Assembly (NCBI GenBank): GCA_036387195.1
Contig: DASVUF010000329.1
Location: 1 to 64,000, forward strand
DNA length: 64,000 nt
Direction: 5' to 3'
DNA from: QHXN01 sp036387195
GTDB lineage: Bacteria > Acidobacteriota > Blastocatellia > Pyrinomonadales > Pyrinomonadaceae
The translations under genes and the position numbers were made by a program. The notes under the pieces were generated by a model. It made no database searches. It saw only the letters and a list, made by a program, of their open reading frames with translations, and was not told the DNA's origin. This document shows, piece by piece, positions 23,166 to 31,727 of the stretch. Positions within the stretch are counted from its first letter, which is position 1, and each line of letters begins with the position of its first letter.

Positions 23166-25136
23166 ATGAAGCGAGACTTTTATCCGACCGTCAGGGCGTT
23201 CGTGCGCGCCCTCTGCCTGCTGGCGGCCTGCGCCCCGGCGGCCGCCGCGCAGATAGGCGGCCCCGCCGACACGAAGACGAAGGCGGGCGCGCCAGCCCCG
23301 GCCTCCGCCTCGGGGCGCGTCGAGAAGGAGGGCGTGCGCATTGACTTTACGGCCGCGCCGCGCGAGGCCGGCAAAGGGCTCGCGGCCGGCGAGGAGGCGC
23401 TCGTCACCTTCAGCGTCAGGGACGCGCGCACGGGGCAGCCGCTCGCGGGCGTCAGGCCGAGCGCCTGGGTCAGCTCGCGCAAGGCCGAGGAGCCGCCGAA
23501 CGACGAGCAGTGTAAGGACAAGATTCGCACCTTCATGGGCGGCCTGCTGAGCGCGCGCCCGGACGTGGACCTCAACAGCTACCTCCTGCTGACGCTCAAC
23601 CACGACGCCACCATCTCGGTCATCAACCCCCTCGTCTCCTTCAGCCGCACGCAGCTCGAAAGCCTCGTCACGCTGCCCGGCGTCGGCGCCGACTGGGCGC
23701 TCTCTGACGACAAAGAGACGCTCTACGTCACGCTGCCCGACAAGTCGGCCGTGGCGGTCGTCAGCACCATCACGCGGAAAGTCCTGACGACCATCCCCGT
23801 CGGCGAGGGCGCGCGCCCCATGCGCGTCGCGCTCCAGCCCGGCGGGCGGCGCGTGTGGGTCGGGCTCGACGGCTCGCCGAGGGTGGCCGTCATTGACGCC
23901 GCCACACACAAGCTGGCCGGCGTGGTCGAGGTCGGCGCGGGGCTCCACCAGATAGCCTTCACGCCCGACGGCAAGCTGGCCTACGTCACCAACAGTTCCG
24001 CCGACACCGTCTCGGCCGTGGACGCCGAGAGGCTCGTGAAGGTGGCCGACATCCCCGCCGGCAAGACGCCCGTGCCCGTCGCCTACAGCGCGGCGAGCCG
24101 CCTCGTCTACGTGGCGGCGATTAACGGCGCGGCCGTCACCGTCATCGACCCGGCCACGCAGAAGGTCGTGCGCGAAGTCCCCGTCAGGCGCGGCACGGTC
24201 GCGCTGCGCTTCGACCCGACGGGCCGTTTCGGCTTCGCCGTCAACCAGGTCGAAGGGCGCGTCGCCGTCATAGACGCCTCGGCGGGCGAGGTCGCCGGCG
24301 AGGTCGAGGTCGTGAAGGGCCCCGACCAGGTGACCTTCACCGACCGCTACGCGTACGTCCGCGGCACGGGCTCCGAGAAGTTCTCGCTCGTCGAGCTGTC
24401 GGGCGTGGCGAAGGGCAAGTTCACGGCCGTGGACGTCACCGCCGGCCAGAAGCCGCCGAGCGCGCTGCCCGCCGAGATAGGCGTCTCCGACATGATTGCG
24501 ACGACGCCCGAGGGCAACGCCGCGATGATAGCGAACACGCCCGACGGGATGGTCTACTACTACGTCGAGGGCATGATGGCGCCGATGGGCACGCTCTCGA
24601 ACTACAAGCGCCGCCCCTACGCGGCCATGATTCTCGACCGCAGCCTCAACGAGACGGCGCCCGGCGTCTACACCGTGCCCGTCAGGCTGAAGGGCTCGGG
24701 GCGCTTCGACGTCTCGGTGCTGACCGGCCAGCCGCGCATCGCCCACTGCTTCCAGATGGAGGTCGCGCCGTCGGCCAACGAGGAGAAGAAGAGCGGCGTC
24801 TCGGTCGCGCTGCGCGCGCTCTTCGACGGCCGGCAGTTCAAGGCCGGCGAGGCGGTCGCGCTCCGCTTCCGCGTCACCGACTCGGCGACGGGGCAGCCGC
24901 TCAAGGGGCTCCGCGACGTGCAGATTCTGGCCTTCGAGCCGCCCGGCGTCTGGCAGCAGCGCCAGTGGGCGCAGGAGGTGGGCGAGGGCGAGTACGAGGT
25001 GTCGCAGACCTTCCCGCGCCCCGGCCTCTACAAGGTGATGCTGCGCTCGGCCTCGCGCGGCGTGACCTTCGCGGACCTACAGGCGACCTCCGTCCCCGTC
25101 GTCAGCGGCGCGGCGTCGGCCGAAAAGACCAACTGA
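23166..25136 (+). CDS. Exported YVTN-type beta-propeller protein
   Basis: 656 residues with a Sec signal (about 1-30, ending AAAAQ). An N-terminal immunoglobulin-like segment (VTFSVRDARTGQPLAGVRP) and a very similar C-terminal segment (RFRVTDSATGQPLKGLRDV) frame a seven-bladed-type propeller. Its repeats read like VAVIDAATHKLAGVVEVGAG and LAYVTNSSADTVSAVD. YVTN propellers resemble the d1-heme domain of nitrite reductase but lack heme ligands here. The framing segments look like YtkA/FixH-type beta domains found near copper and cytochrome maturation genes. Candidate metal ligands include the HCFQM stretch. It follows the giant oxidase by 263 bp and precedes two metal-binding proteins, so a role in periplasmic copper delivery or as an oxidase partner is plausible. 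Confidence 0.85.
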   Translation: MKRDFYPTVRAFVRALCLLAACAPAAAAQIGGPADTKTKAGAPAPASASGRVEKEGVRIDFTAAPREAGKGLAAGEEALVTFSVRDARTGQPLAGVRPSAWVSSRKAEEPPNDEQCKDKIRTFMGGLLSARPDVDLNSYLLLTLNHDATISVINPLVSFSRTQLESLVTLPGVGADWALSDDKETLYVTLPDKSAVAVVSTITRKVLTTIPVGEGARPMRVALQPGGRRVWVGLDGSPRVAVIDAATHKLAGVVEVGAGLHQIAFTPDGKLAYVTNSSADTVSAVDAERLVKVADIPAGKTPVPVAYSAASRLVYVAAINGAAVTVIDPATQKVVREVPVRRGTVALRFDPTGRFGFAVNQVEGRVAVIDASAGEVAGEVEVVKGPDQVTFTDRYAYVRGTGSEKFSLVELSGVAKGKFTAVDVTAGQKPPSALPAEIGVSDMIATTPEGNAAMIANTPDGMVYYYVEGMMAPMGTLSNYKRRPYAAMILDRSLNETAPGVYTVPVRLKGSGRFDVSVLTGQPRIAHCFQMEVAPSANEEKKSGVSVALRALFDGRQFKAGEAVALRFRVTDSATGQPLKGLRDVQILAFEPPGVWQQRQWAQEVGEGEYEVSQTFPRPGLYKVMLRSASRGVTFADLQATSVPVVSGAASAEKTN

Positions 25137-25180
25137 AAACCAAACACCCACGAACCACCCAAGGAAGGAACTAACAGAAG

Positions 25181-25477
25181 ATGAAGCGCAGACTCGCAAC
25201 CGCACTCGCCTCCGCCGCCCTCCTCGCCCTGAGCGTCACGTCCGGCCTCGACGCCGGCGCGCAGACCGCGCAGGGCCCGGCGCGCACCGGCGAGAAGAAT
25301 TCGAGGCAGGTCCTCCGGTCGTGCCCCATCCACCCCGAGTTCAAGGCCCGCACCGCCGGCCGCTGCCCGAAGTGCCGCGCCGAAGAGCGCAAGATGAAGA
25401 GCGCGCGCGAGCGGGACGCCAACAAGGTCACCCGGCCGCAACAGGCCGAGCAGCAGGGGCCGGCCTCCAATGACTAA
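25181..25477 (+). CDS. Small exported heavy-metal-binding-domain protein
   Basis: 98 residues: a signal peptide to about residue 27, then one heavy-metal-binding domain with Cys48, His51, Cys62 and Cys65 (SCPIHPEF, GRCPKC). This CPxHP...CPKC pattern occurs at the N-terminus of copper P-type ATPases and CusA/CusB-type proteins. The tail is basic. AAGGAAGGA precedes ATG 25181 and the stop overlaps the next gene by 8 nt, showing translational coupling with the SCO gene. Likely a periplasmic copper carrier or sensor for the SCO protein. Confidence 0.85.
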   Translation: MKRRLATALASAALLALSVTSGLDAGAQTAQGPARTGEKNSRQVLRSCPIHPEFKARTAGRCPKCRAEERKMKSARERDANKVTRPQQAEQQGPASND

Positions 25478-26825
25478 TAGGTTCAAAGCCGCGCTCGTAC
25501 TGTCGGCGCTCTGCCTGCTCGCGCTCGCCCCGGCCGACGCCTCGGCGCAGCGCGCGAGGGCGCGCAGACAGCAGCAGCAACAGCAGCAGCAGACCCCCGC
25601 GCGGCACTCGCACGACGAGTCCGGCAGTTACTCCTGCCCGATGCACCCGGACGTAGTCTCTGCGAAGCCGGGCAGGTGCCCGAAGTGCGGCATGAACCTG
25701 ACGGCCGCCGAGAAGGCCGCGCCGTCGGCGGACGAGGCGGCGACGCCCGCCCCCGCCCCGAAGGCCGGCGAGCCGTCCCCGGCCGCGCCGCCACAGATTC
25801 CGGACGTGCCCGTCTACGACCAGCACGGGCGCCGCCTCAACTTCTACACGGACCTCGTGAAGGGGAAGACGGTCGCCATCAACTTCATCTTCACGACCTG
25901 CACGACGGTCTGCCCGCCGCTCTCGGCCACCTTCCGCAAGGTGCAGCAGGAGTTGGGCGCGCGCGCCGGGCGCGACGTCGAGTTGATTTCGGTCAGCGTA
26001 GACCCCTTGACCGACACGCCCGAGCGGCTGAAGAGTTTCGCGGAGAAGTTCAAGGCCGGCCCCGGCTGGACGTTCGTCACCGGCGGCAAGCCCGAGGTGG
26101 GGGCGCTGCTCAAGGCGCTCGGCGCCGCGACGGCCGACAAGAACGACCACACGCCGATGATTCTCGTCGGCAACGACGCGGCGGGCCGCTGGACACGCGC
26201 CTACGGCCTCTCGCCCGCGTCCGCGCTGCTCAAGGTCCTTGACGAGGCCGCCGCGGCCGACACGGCCGCCGCCGCCAAGGCGCCGCCGGCCGGCGAGAAG
26301 CTGCCCGTCGCGGCTTCGGGGAAGACGACCGCCGAGGCTTCGGCCGCATACTTCCCCAACCACGTCCTGCTCACGCAGGACAACCAGCCCGTGCGCTTCT
26401 ACGAAGACGTGCTCAAGGGCAAGGTCGTCCTCATCAACTTCATGTTCACGACCTGCACCGGCGTCTGCCCGCCGATGACCTCCAACCTGGCGAAGGTGCA
26501 GAGCTACCTCGGCGACCGCGTGGGGCGCGACGTCCGCATCGTCTCCATCAGCGTAGACCCGACCGTGGACACGCCCGAGAAGCTGAAGAAGTACGCCGAC
26601 GGCTTCAAGGCCAAGCCGGGCTGGTACTTCCTGACGGGGAAGAAGGAGAACGTGGACTGGGTGCTCTACAAGCTCGGCGGCTACGTCGCCGACAAGATGC
26701 AGCACAGCGCCATCCTCATCATCGGCAACGAGGCCACCGGCGAGTGGGTGAAGACCGCCGCGATGAGGAACCCCGCGCAGATAGCCCAGGCCGTGACGGA
26801 ACTGCTCAAGCGGCGCGAGAAGTAG
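25470..26825 (+). CDS. Tandem SCO1/SenC copper chaperone with heavy-metal-binding domain
   Basis: 451 residues: signal peptide, a Gln run (about 34-41), a heavy-metal-binding domain (Cys56, His59, Cys70, Cys73), then two complete SCO thioredoxin-like domains. The first has Cys144 and Cys148 in TCTTVCPP with His227; the second has Cys329 and Cys333 in TCTGVCPP with His412. Each therefore keeps the CxxxC plus His copper site. SCO proteins load or reduce the Cu-A site of cytochrome oxidase or protect against redox stress. A double SCO with its own HMBD, coupled to a second HMBD gene and following a giant copper oxidase, suggests dedicated metalation of that oxidase. ATG 25470 overlaps the previous stop. 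Confidence 0.92.
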   Translation: MTNRFKAALVLSALCLLALAPADASAQRARARRQQQQQQQQTPARHSHDESGSYSCPMHPDVVSAKPGRCPKCGMNLTAAEKAAPSADEAATPAPAPKAGEPSPAAPPQIPDVPVYDQHGRRLNFYTDLVKGKTVAINFIFTTCTTVCPPLSATFRKVQQELGARAGRDVELISVSVDPLTDTPERLKSFAEKFKAGPGWTFVTGGKPEVGALLKALGAATADKNDHTPMILVGNDAAGRWTRAYGLSPASALLKVLDEAAAADTAAAAKAPPAGEKLPVAASGKTTAEASAAYFPNHVLLTQDNQPVRFYEDVLKGKVVLINFMFTTCTGVCPPMTSNLAKVQSYLGDRVGRDVRIVSISVDPTVDTPEKLKKYADGFKAKPGWYFLTGKKENVDWVLYKLGGYVADKMQHSAILIIGNEATGEWVKTAAMRNPAQIAQAVTELLKRREK

Positions 26826-26915
26826 CCGCCTTCCTTCGGCGGCGACTTCATCCGCGCCGAGACGGTCACCGCCCTCATCTACGCGGACGAGCGCCGGCGC
26901 CGCTTCGCACAGTAG
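26826..26915 (+). pseudogene. In-frame coding-like tail after the SCO stop codon
   Basis: Directly after TAG 26823-26825 the same frame stays open for 29 codons with host-like codon use, ending at TAG 26913. It reads GGDFIRAETVTALIYADERR and includes several charged residues. It has no start codon of its own. It may be the lost C-terminus of an older, longer protein or the stump of a deleted gene. I do not recognise the family. Confidence 0.3.
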
Positions 26916-26936
26916 CCGAGCCCCGCGAACAATAGT

Positions 26937-26973
26937 AAGAGGCCGCCCGACGCAAACCGCCGGGCGGCCTCTT
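26937..26973 (+). terminator. Intrinsic terminator ending the copper locus
   Basis: AAGAGGCCGCCCG (26937-26949) pairs perfectly with CGGGCGGCCTCTT (26961-26973) around an 11-nt loop, followed by a C/T-rich stretch. Confidence 0.8.
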
Positions 26974-27028
26974 CTCTTACCCGGCATGTAAATCGTAAAT
27001 GGCGGCGCCGGTTCCGCCCCTCCGGTAA

Positions 27029-27280
27029 TCACACGGCCCCGCCCGCCTCGCCGCCCGTGAAGCGAAAGCGCGGCTTCGTCTCCGAGCCGACCTCGACGCT
27101 CCCCGTGAACATCTCCAAAGGCCGGACGGACATCGGCGCACCCCCGTCGTCGGCGACTTCGTAGAGCGGCACGTAGACCGCCATCAACTCCCCCGTCTCG
27201 GTGTGCCGCGCCACGCCCAGCACCAGATACCTCTTACCCTTGTAATGTTCGTAGACGCCGCACCTCAGTCCCAAGCCCAT
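27029..27280 (-). CDS. DUF1653 domain protein
   Basis: 83 residues from ATG 27280. AAAGGGGG lies about 8 nt upstream, so the possible TTG at 27298 is too early. The sequence has the DUF1653 core: GVYEHYKGKRYLVLGVARHT, a tyrosine-rich middle (VYVPLYEV) and a closing VRPLEMF. This small domain is widespread and of unknown function, often encoded near nucleotide or housekeeping genes. Transcribed divergently from the next gene. Confidence 0.85.
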   Translation of the reverse strand: MGLGLRCGVYEHYKGKRYLVLGVARHTETGELMAVYVPLYEVADDGGAPMSVRPLEMFTGSVEVGSETKPRFRFTGGEAGGAV

Positions 27281-27411
27281 CCGCTCGCCCCCTTTCAACC
27301 GTCAGCAGTAGCGACCGATTACGCCCCCCATTATACCCGCGCCCCGCGCGGCCGGCCGCGCGTCCTCGCCCCCGCTTGAGTCGTGCGAGCCCGCCGGTTA
27401 AATATTGGGGC

Positions 27412-27771
27412 ATGGAGCACCACAAAGAACTGCTGCACGTGCGCTTCGCCGAGGAGGTCATGGGCTGGTCGGATGTCGAGCCGTCGCGCGAGGGCGGGAC
27501 GATGAGGTTCTACGGCACGGTTCACACCAACCGCGGGCCGCAGAGGCGCGAGGTCCCGCACTACTCCAACGACCTCAGCGCCATGTGGGGCGCGGAGCAG
27601 TACCTGAAGAGCCTCGGGTTGACGGAAGCCTACCTGGAGGCGCTCAGGGATGTCGTAGGGGCGGCCGACCTCGCCGCCCCCGAAGACCTCTTCCGCATGG
27701 TCAACGCCTCACCCGCGCAGAGGTGCGAGGCCGCGCTGACCGCCTACCGCCTGAGCGGCCGGGGGCGTTGA
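27412..27771 (+). CDS. Hypothetical protein, weakly phage ABA-sandwich-like
   Basis: 119 residues from ATG 27412 (MEHHKELLHVRFAEEVMGWS). An in-frame start at 27376 would extend it by 12 residues but lacks a ribosome site. The middle has HYSNDLSAMWGAEQYLKSLG and the end SPAQRCEAALTAYR. The order of a charged N-terminus, a short beta segment, and an RCxAAL-type helix resembles small phage or prophage ABA-sandwich proteins. No other phage gene is beside it. Function unknown. Confidence 0.6.
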   Translation: MEHHKELLHVRFAEEVMGWSDVEPSREGGTMRFYGTVHTNRGPQRREVPHYSNDLSAMWGAEQYLKSLGLTEAYLEALRDVVGAADLAAPEDLFRMVNASPAQRCEAALTAYRLSGRGR

Positions 27772-27989
27772 CTCCGTCCGGCCGCCCCCTCATCACGCCG
27801 GCGCGCGCTCTCAGCCCCAGCCGCCCTCGCGCGTCCGCGGGCGCCCCTTTCGCGTGACCCGACGCCCGCGCCCCGTGTCCCCACGAAGTATTAGAGAAAC
27901 CCCTCGGCGTGTTAATTTATGAAAATCAGAAATCTCATCGTCGGGGTTCGGCCAGACCCAGCCGTAGAAATCCCAAGCCAGGAGGAAGA

Positions 27990-28877
<888 letters not shown>

Positions 28878-29031
28878 CGCGCCGGCGCGACCGGCTCGAC
28901 GCCGCCGTCAACTCGGGCGCGCCGCGGGCGTGCGGCGCGGGCGTCGGCGAGCCGGGCTTCCGGCAGAGCGACCCGCGCGGCTGACCTCGTTCGGCAGGTC
29001 ATGCCCGACCGGGCTGTGGGGGAGGAGACAG

Positions 29032-29910
29032 TTGAAACGCAGGCGCAAGAGGCCGCACCGCGTCCACCTGGGCGACCGCGGCGTCTACATCTTCGAGAGC
29101 CGCCACAGCCCGGACTTCAGGATGGAGCCGGTCGCGAAGGACTTCCACCACCTCTACGTCGTGCGCGAGGGGCGCGGCTTCATCGAGGCCGACGGCGAGC
29201 GCGTGCCTGTGCGCGAGAACCAGATGGTCTACGTCCCCGCGCACACGGCGCACAGGCCGCTGGACGACCCCGACCACCCTCTGACGCTCATCATCCTCTG
29301 CTTCTACGAGAGCGTCTTCGGCGACTGCACGTCGGCGGTCGAGAGCGTGCGCCTCTTCCGCCGCAGCTTCCCCGCCCTGGAGCCCTTCAAGGTCGGCGAC
29401 AACTACACGCGCCTCGAAGTGCGCAACCGGCTCAAGGCCATCTTCGTCGAGCAGCTGCAGCAGAAGGCGGGCAGCGACTCCGTCATCCTCGCGCAGCTCA
29501 TCGAGCTGCTCGTCTTCATCTCCAGAACCTACGCCGAGCACCGCGAGCTGTCGCCCACGGACCCCGGCGCGGCGGCCTTCAGGGGCAGCCTCCGGTACCT
29601 GGACGACAACTTCTACCGCCCGATAAAGATAGAGGAGCTGGCCGGCCTCGCCAACATGTCCTACCGCAGCTACACCGAGCAGTTCAAACGCCGCACGGGC
29701 AAGACCGTCACGCAGTACCTCACCGAGCGCCGCGTCGAGTACGCCAAGCGCCTGATGCTCGAAACCGACGACATCCTCTTCGCCTCGGTCGAGGCCGGCT
29801 TCGGCGACCTGACGCACTTCTACCGCGTCTTTAAAAAGTTCGCCGGCGTGACGCCCAAGCAGTTCATCGCCGCCCGCCGCGGCTCGGGTTTAAAGACCGA
29901 GGCGGCCTGA
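29032..29910 (+). CDS. AraC-family transcriptional regulator
   Basis: 292 residues from TTG 29032, chosen because GGGGGAGGAG ends a few bases upstream; an ATG at 28930 would add 34 unrelated residues. The N-terminal half is a cupin-like sensor (HHLYVVREGRGFIEADGERV, VYVPAHTAHRP). The C-terminal 100 residues hold two helix-turn-helix motifs (IEELAGLANMSYRSYTEQFK; GFGDLTHFYRVFKKFAGVTP). Such regulators usually control sugar or aromatic catabolism after binding a small ligand. The nearest candidate target is the dienelactone hydrolase 154 bp upstream. Confidence 0.93.
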   Translation: MKRRRKRPHRVHLGDRGVYIFESRHSPDFRMEPVAKDFHHLYVVREGRGFIEADGERVPVRENQMVYVPAHTAHRPLDDPDHPLTLIILCFYESVFGDCTSAVESVRLFRRSFPALEPFKVGDNYTRLEVRNRLKAIFVEQLQQKAGSDSVILAQLIELLVFISRTYAEHRELSPTDPGAAAFRGSLRYLDDNFYRPIKIEELAGLANMSYRSYTEQFKRRTGKTVTQYLTERRVEYAKRLMLETDDILFASVEAGFGDLTHFYRVFKKFAGVTPKQFIAARRGSGLKTEAA

Positions 29911-30377
29911 GCGGCCCCGAGCGACAGCCCTCACGGCCGTCCCCCGTTTGCCGAATCCGCCTATCCGACTGCATCCAAAAAAAGACCTTTCCGAATAGCC
30001 TAAACAACAATTTCGCAAGAAACTTCCTACACTTCCGCGGCTCCCCCTCACCGCCCCCAGCGACGCCGCCGAATCCGCAAATAGATAATTCACCGAATCG
30101 CCCAAGCCCGCCGGAGCTTCTTCAGGCACAATTAGTTCATCTGAATTGGGCACTGAGATTCAGTCGTCGGCCGCCGCGCGCGCCCCGAAGTAGAGGGGCG
30201 CCGGGCCGGCGGCAAGCGGGTCGGACGCGCGCGAGCGCCGCCCATCCTGCGCCGACAGTTTCAGGGCTTTACAAGGGGGAAGTCGGCGGGTCGCCGGCGG
30301 GGACGAGGGCTCGATTCAGTCGAGCCCTCATCTTATTTTTACCGCGCGGACGTGAAGGTTCGCGGACACATTTGAAT
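29911..30377. other. Intergenic region with an isolated terminator
   Basis: About 460 bases between the AraC gene and the efflux gene. Its first part, about 29960-30150, is less GC-rich than its surroundings. I see no plausible gene on either strand. The strong terminator at 30305 lies 395 nt beyond the AraC stop, so the stretch could carry a small RNA or a long 3' UTR. Confidence 0.4.
30305..30340 (+). terminator. Strong intrinsic terminator
   Basis: GAGGGCTCGA (30305-30314) pairs perfectly with TCGAGCCCTC (30320-30329) around TTCAG, followed by ATCTTATTTTT. It is the best rho-independent terminator in the window and faces right. Confidence 0.85.
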
Positions 30378-31622
30378 ATGAGTCTTAATACATTATTGGA
30401 ACGGAGGCCGGGGCTGCTGACCGTCATGCTGGCCGCGCTAACGGGGCTGACGGCGCTCTCCATAGACATGAGCCTGCCGGCGATGCCGCAGCTTCAGAGG
30501 GCGTTCGACGTCGGCGTCTCGTCGGCGCAGTTGACGCTGAGCATCTTCCTCGTGGGGTTCGCGCTGGGGCAGGTCGTCTGCGGCCCGCTCTCAGACCGAT
30601 ACGGGCGCAGGCCCGTGCTGGTCGCCGGGCTGGCGCTCTTCACGCTGGCGGGCTTCGCCTGCGCGGCGAGCACGTCGCTCCCGATGCTTCTGGCCGCGCG
30701 CTTCGCGCAGGGCGTGGGCGCGAGCGTCGGGCCGGTCGTGGCGCGCGCCATCGTGCGCGACCGCTACGACTCGCGCCGCGGGGCGGCGGTGCTCTCGCAG
30801 ATGACGCAGGTGATGATTATCGCGCCGCTGCTGGCCCCGACCCTGGGCGGCTACCTGCTCGTGCGCCTCGGCTGGCCGGCCATCTTCTTCGTGCTCGCGG
30901 CCTGCGGCGCGCTGATGGTCGTGCTGTGCTGGCGCTACCTGCCGGAGACGGCCGCGCTGCAACGTGAGGCGGGCGAAGACGGCGGGCCCGACGGCGGGCT
31001 GCGCGAGGTCCTGAGGCACGGCGACAGCGTGCGCCACGCGCTGACGACCTGCTTCGCTTACGCGGGCATGTTCGCCTACGTGGCCGCCTCGCCCTTCATC
31101 CTGATGGACGTGTTTGGCGTCGCCGAGCAGAACTTCGGCTACTTCTTCGCGCTGACGGCGGCCGCGCTCCTCGTGTCGGCGACGGTCAACCGCTCGCAGT
31201 TGAAGCGGCGGACGCCGTCGCTCGTGCTGCTGCGGCGCGGGGTCTTCGTCGTCTTCGCGGCGGGGCTCACGCTGGCGCTGGCGGTGTGGTTCGGCGTCGG
31301 CGGATTGGCGGGCGTGCTGGCGCCGATGATGGCCTACATGTTCGGGCAGGGGCTTTTGATGCCGAACGCGACGGCCGCGGCGATGGCCCCGCACGGGCGT
31401 TCGGCGGGGCTCGTCTCGTCGGTCATGGGCGCGTTGCAGACGGCGGGCGGCGCGCTCGCGGGCTACGTGGTCGGGGCGTTCTACGACCACACGCCGCTCT
31501 CGCTGGCGCTGACGGTGGCCTCGTTCGCGACGCTGGCGCTGCTCGCCTCGGGCGTGGCGCGCGCGCGCGTCGCGCGCGCGGGCGAAGGCTCGGCCGCGCA
31601 GCTTCACGTCACGCACGCCTGA
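30378..31622 (+). CDS. Bcr/CflA-type MFS drug efflux transporter
   Basis: About 414 residues with twelve hydrophobic segments. The first loop has DRYGRRPVLVAG, the MFS motif A; motif C-like glycine-rich sequence occurs in helix 5 (MIIAPLLAPTLGGYLL). The TALSIDMSLPAMPQLQRAF opening of helix 1 is typical of the Bcr/CflA (DHA1) group, which exports bicyclomycin, sulfonamides or small metabolites by proton antiport. ATG 30378 is preferred over TTG 30372; neither has a clear ribosome site and the leader is AT-rich. Stands alone and converges on the ADOP gene. Confidence 0.92.
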   Translation: MSLNTLLERRPGLLTVMLAALTGLTALSIDMSLPAMPQLQRAFDVGVSSAQLTLSIFLVGFALGQVVCGPLSDRYGRRPVLVAGLALFTLAGFACAASTSLPMLLAARFAQGVGASVGPVVARAIVRDRYDSRRGAAVLSQMTQVMIIAPLLAPTLGGYLLVRLGWPAIFFVLAACGALMVVLCWRYLPETAALQREAGEDGGPDGGLREVLRHGDSVRHALTTCFAYAGMFAYVAASPFILMDVFGVAEQNFGYFFALTAAALLVSATVNRSQLKRRTPSLVLLRRGVFVVFAAGLTLALAVWFGVGGLAGVLAPMMAYMFGQGLLMPNATAAAMAPHGRSAGLVSSVMGALQTAGGALAGYVVGAFYDHTPLSLALTVASFATLALLASGVARARVARAGEGSAAQLHVTHA

Positions 31623-31727
31623 ACCGGCGCGGCGGTTCCGAGACGCGCGCCGAGTCGCCCGTAGCCGTTGGCGCGGGAAGACCCTCGCCGTCGAAGGCCG
31701 CCGGGCGGCGGCCCCCGCGCGCACGGC

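Noticed and set aside
27772..27989. Earlier start (27909) for the dienelactone hydrolase
   Set aside because: AGGAGG precedes ATG 27990 and the Tat-like signal is placed properly only from there.
29890..30153. Minus-strand frame of 87 codons beginning MPNSDELIVPEE
   Set aside because: It overlaps the AraC 3' end, has no ribosome site, and the second half is Arg/Gly noise; possible but unsupported.
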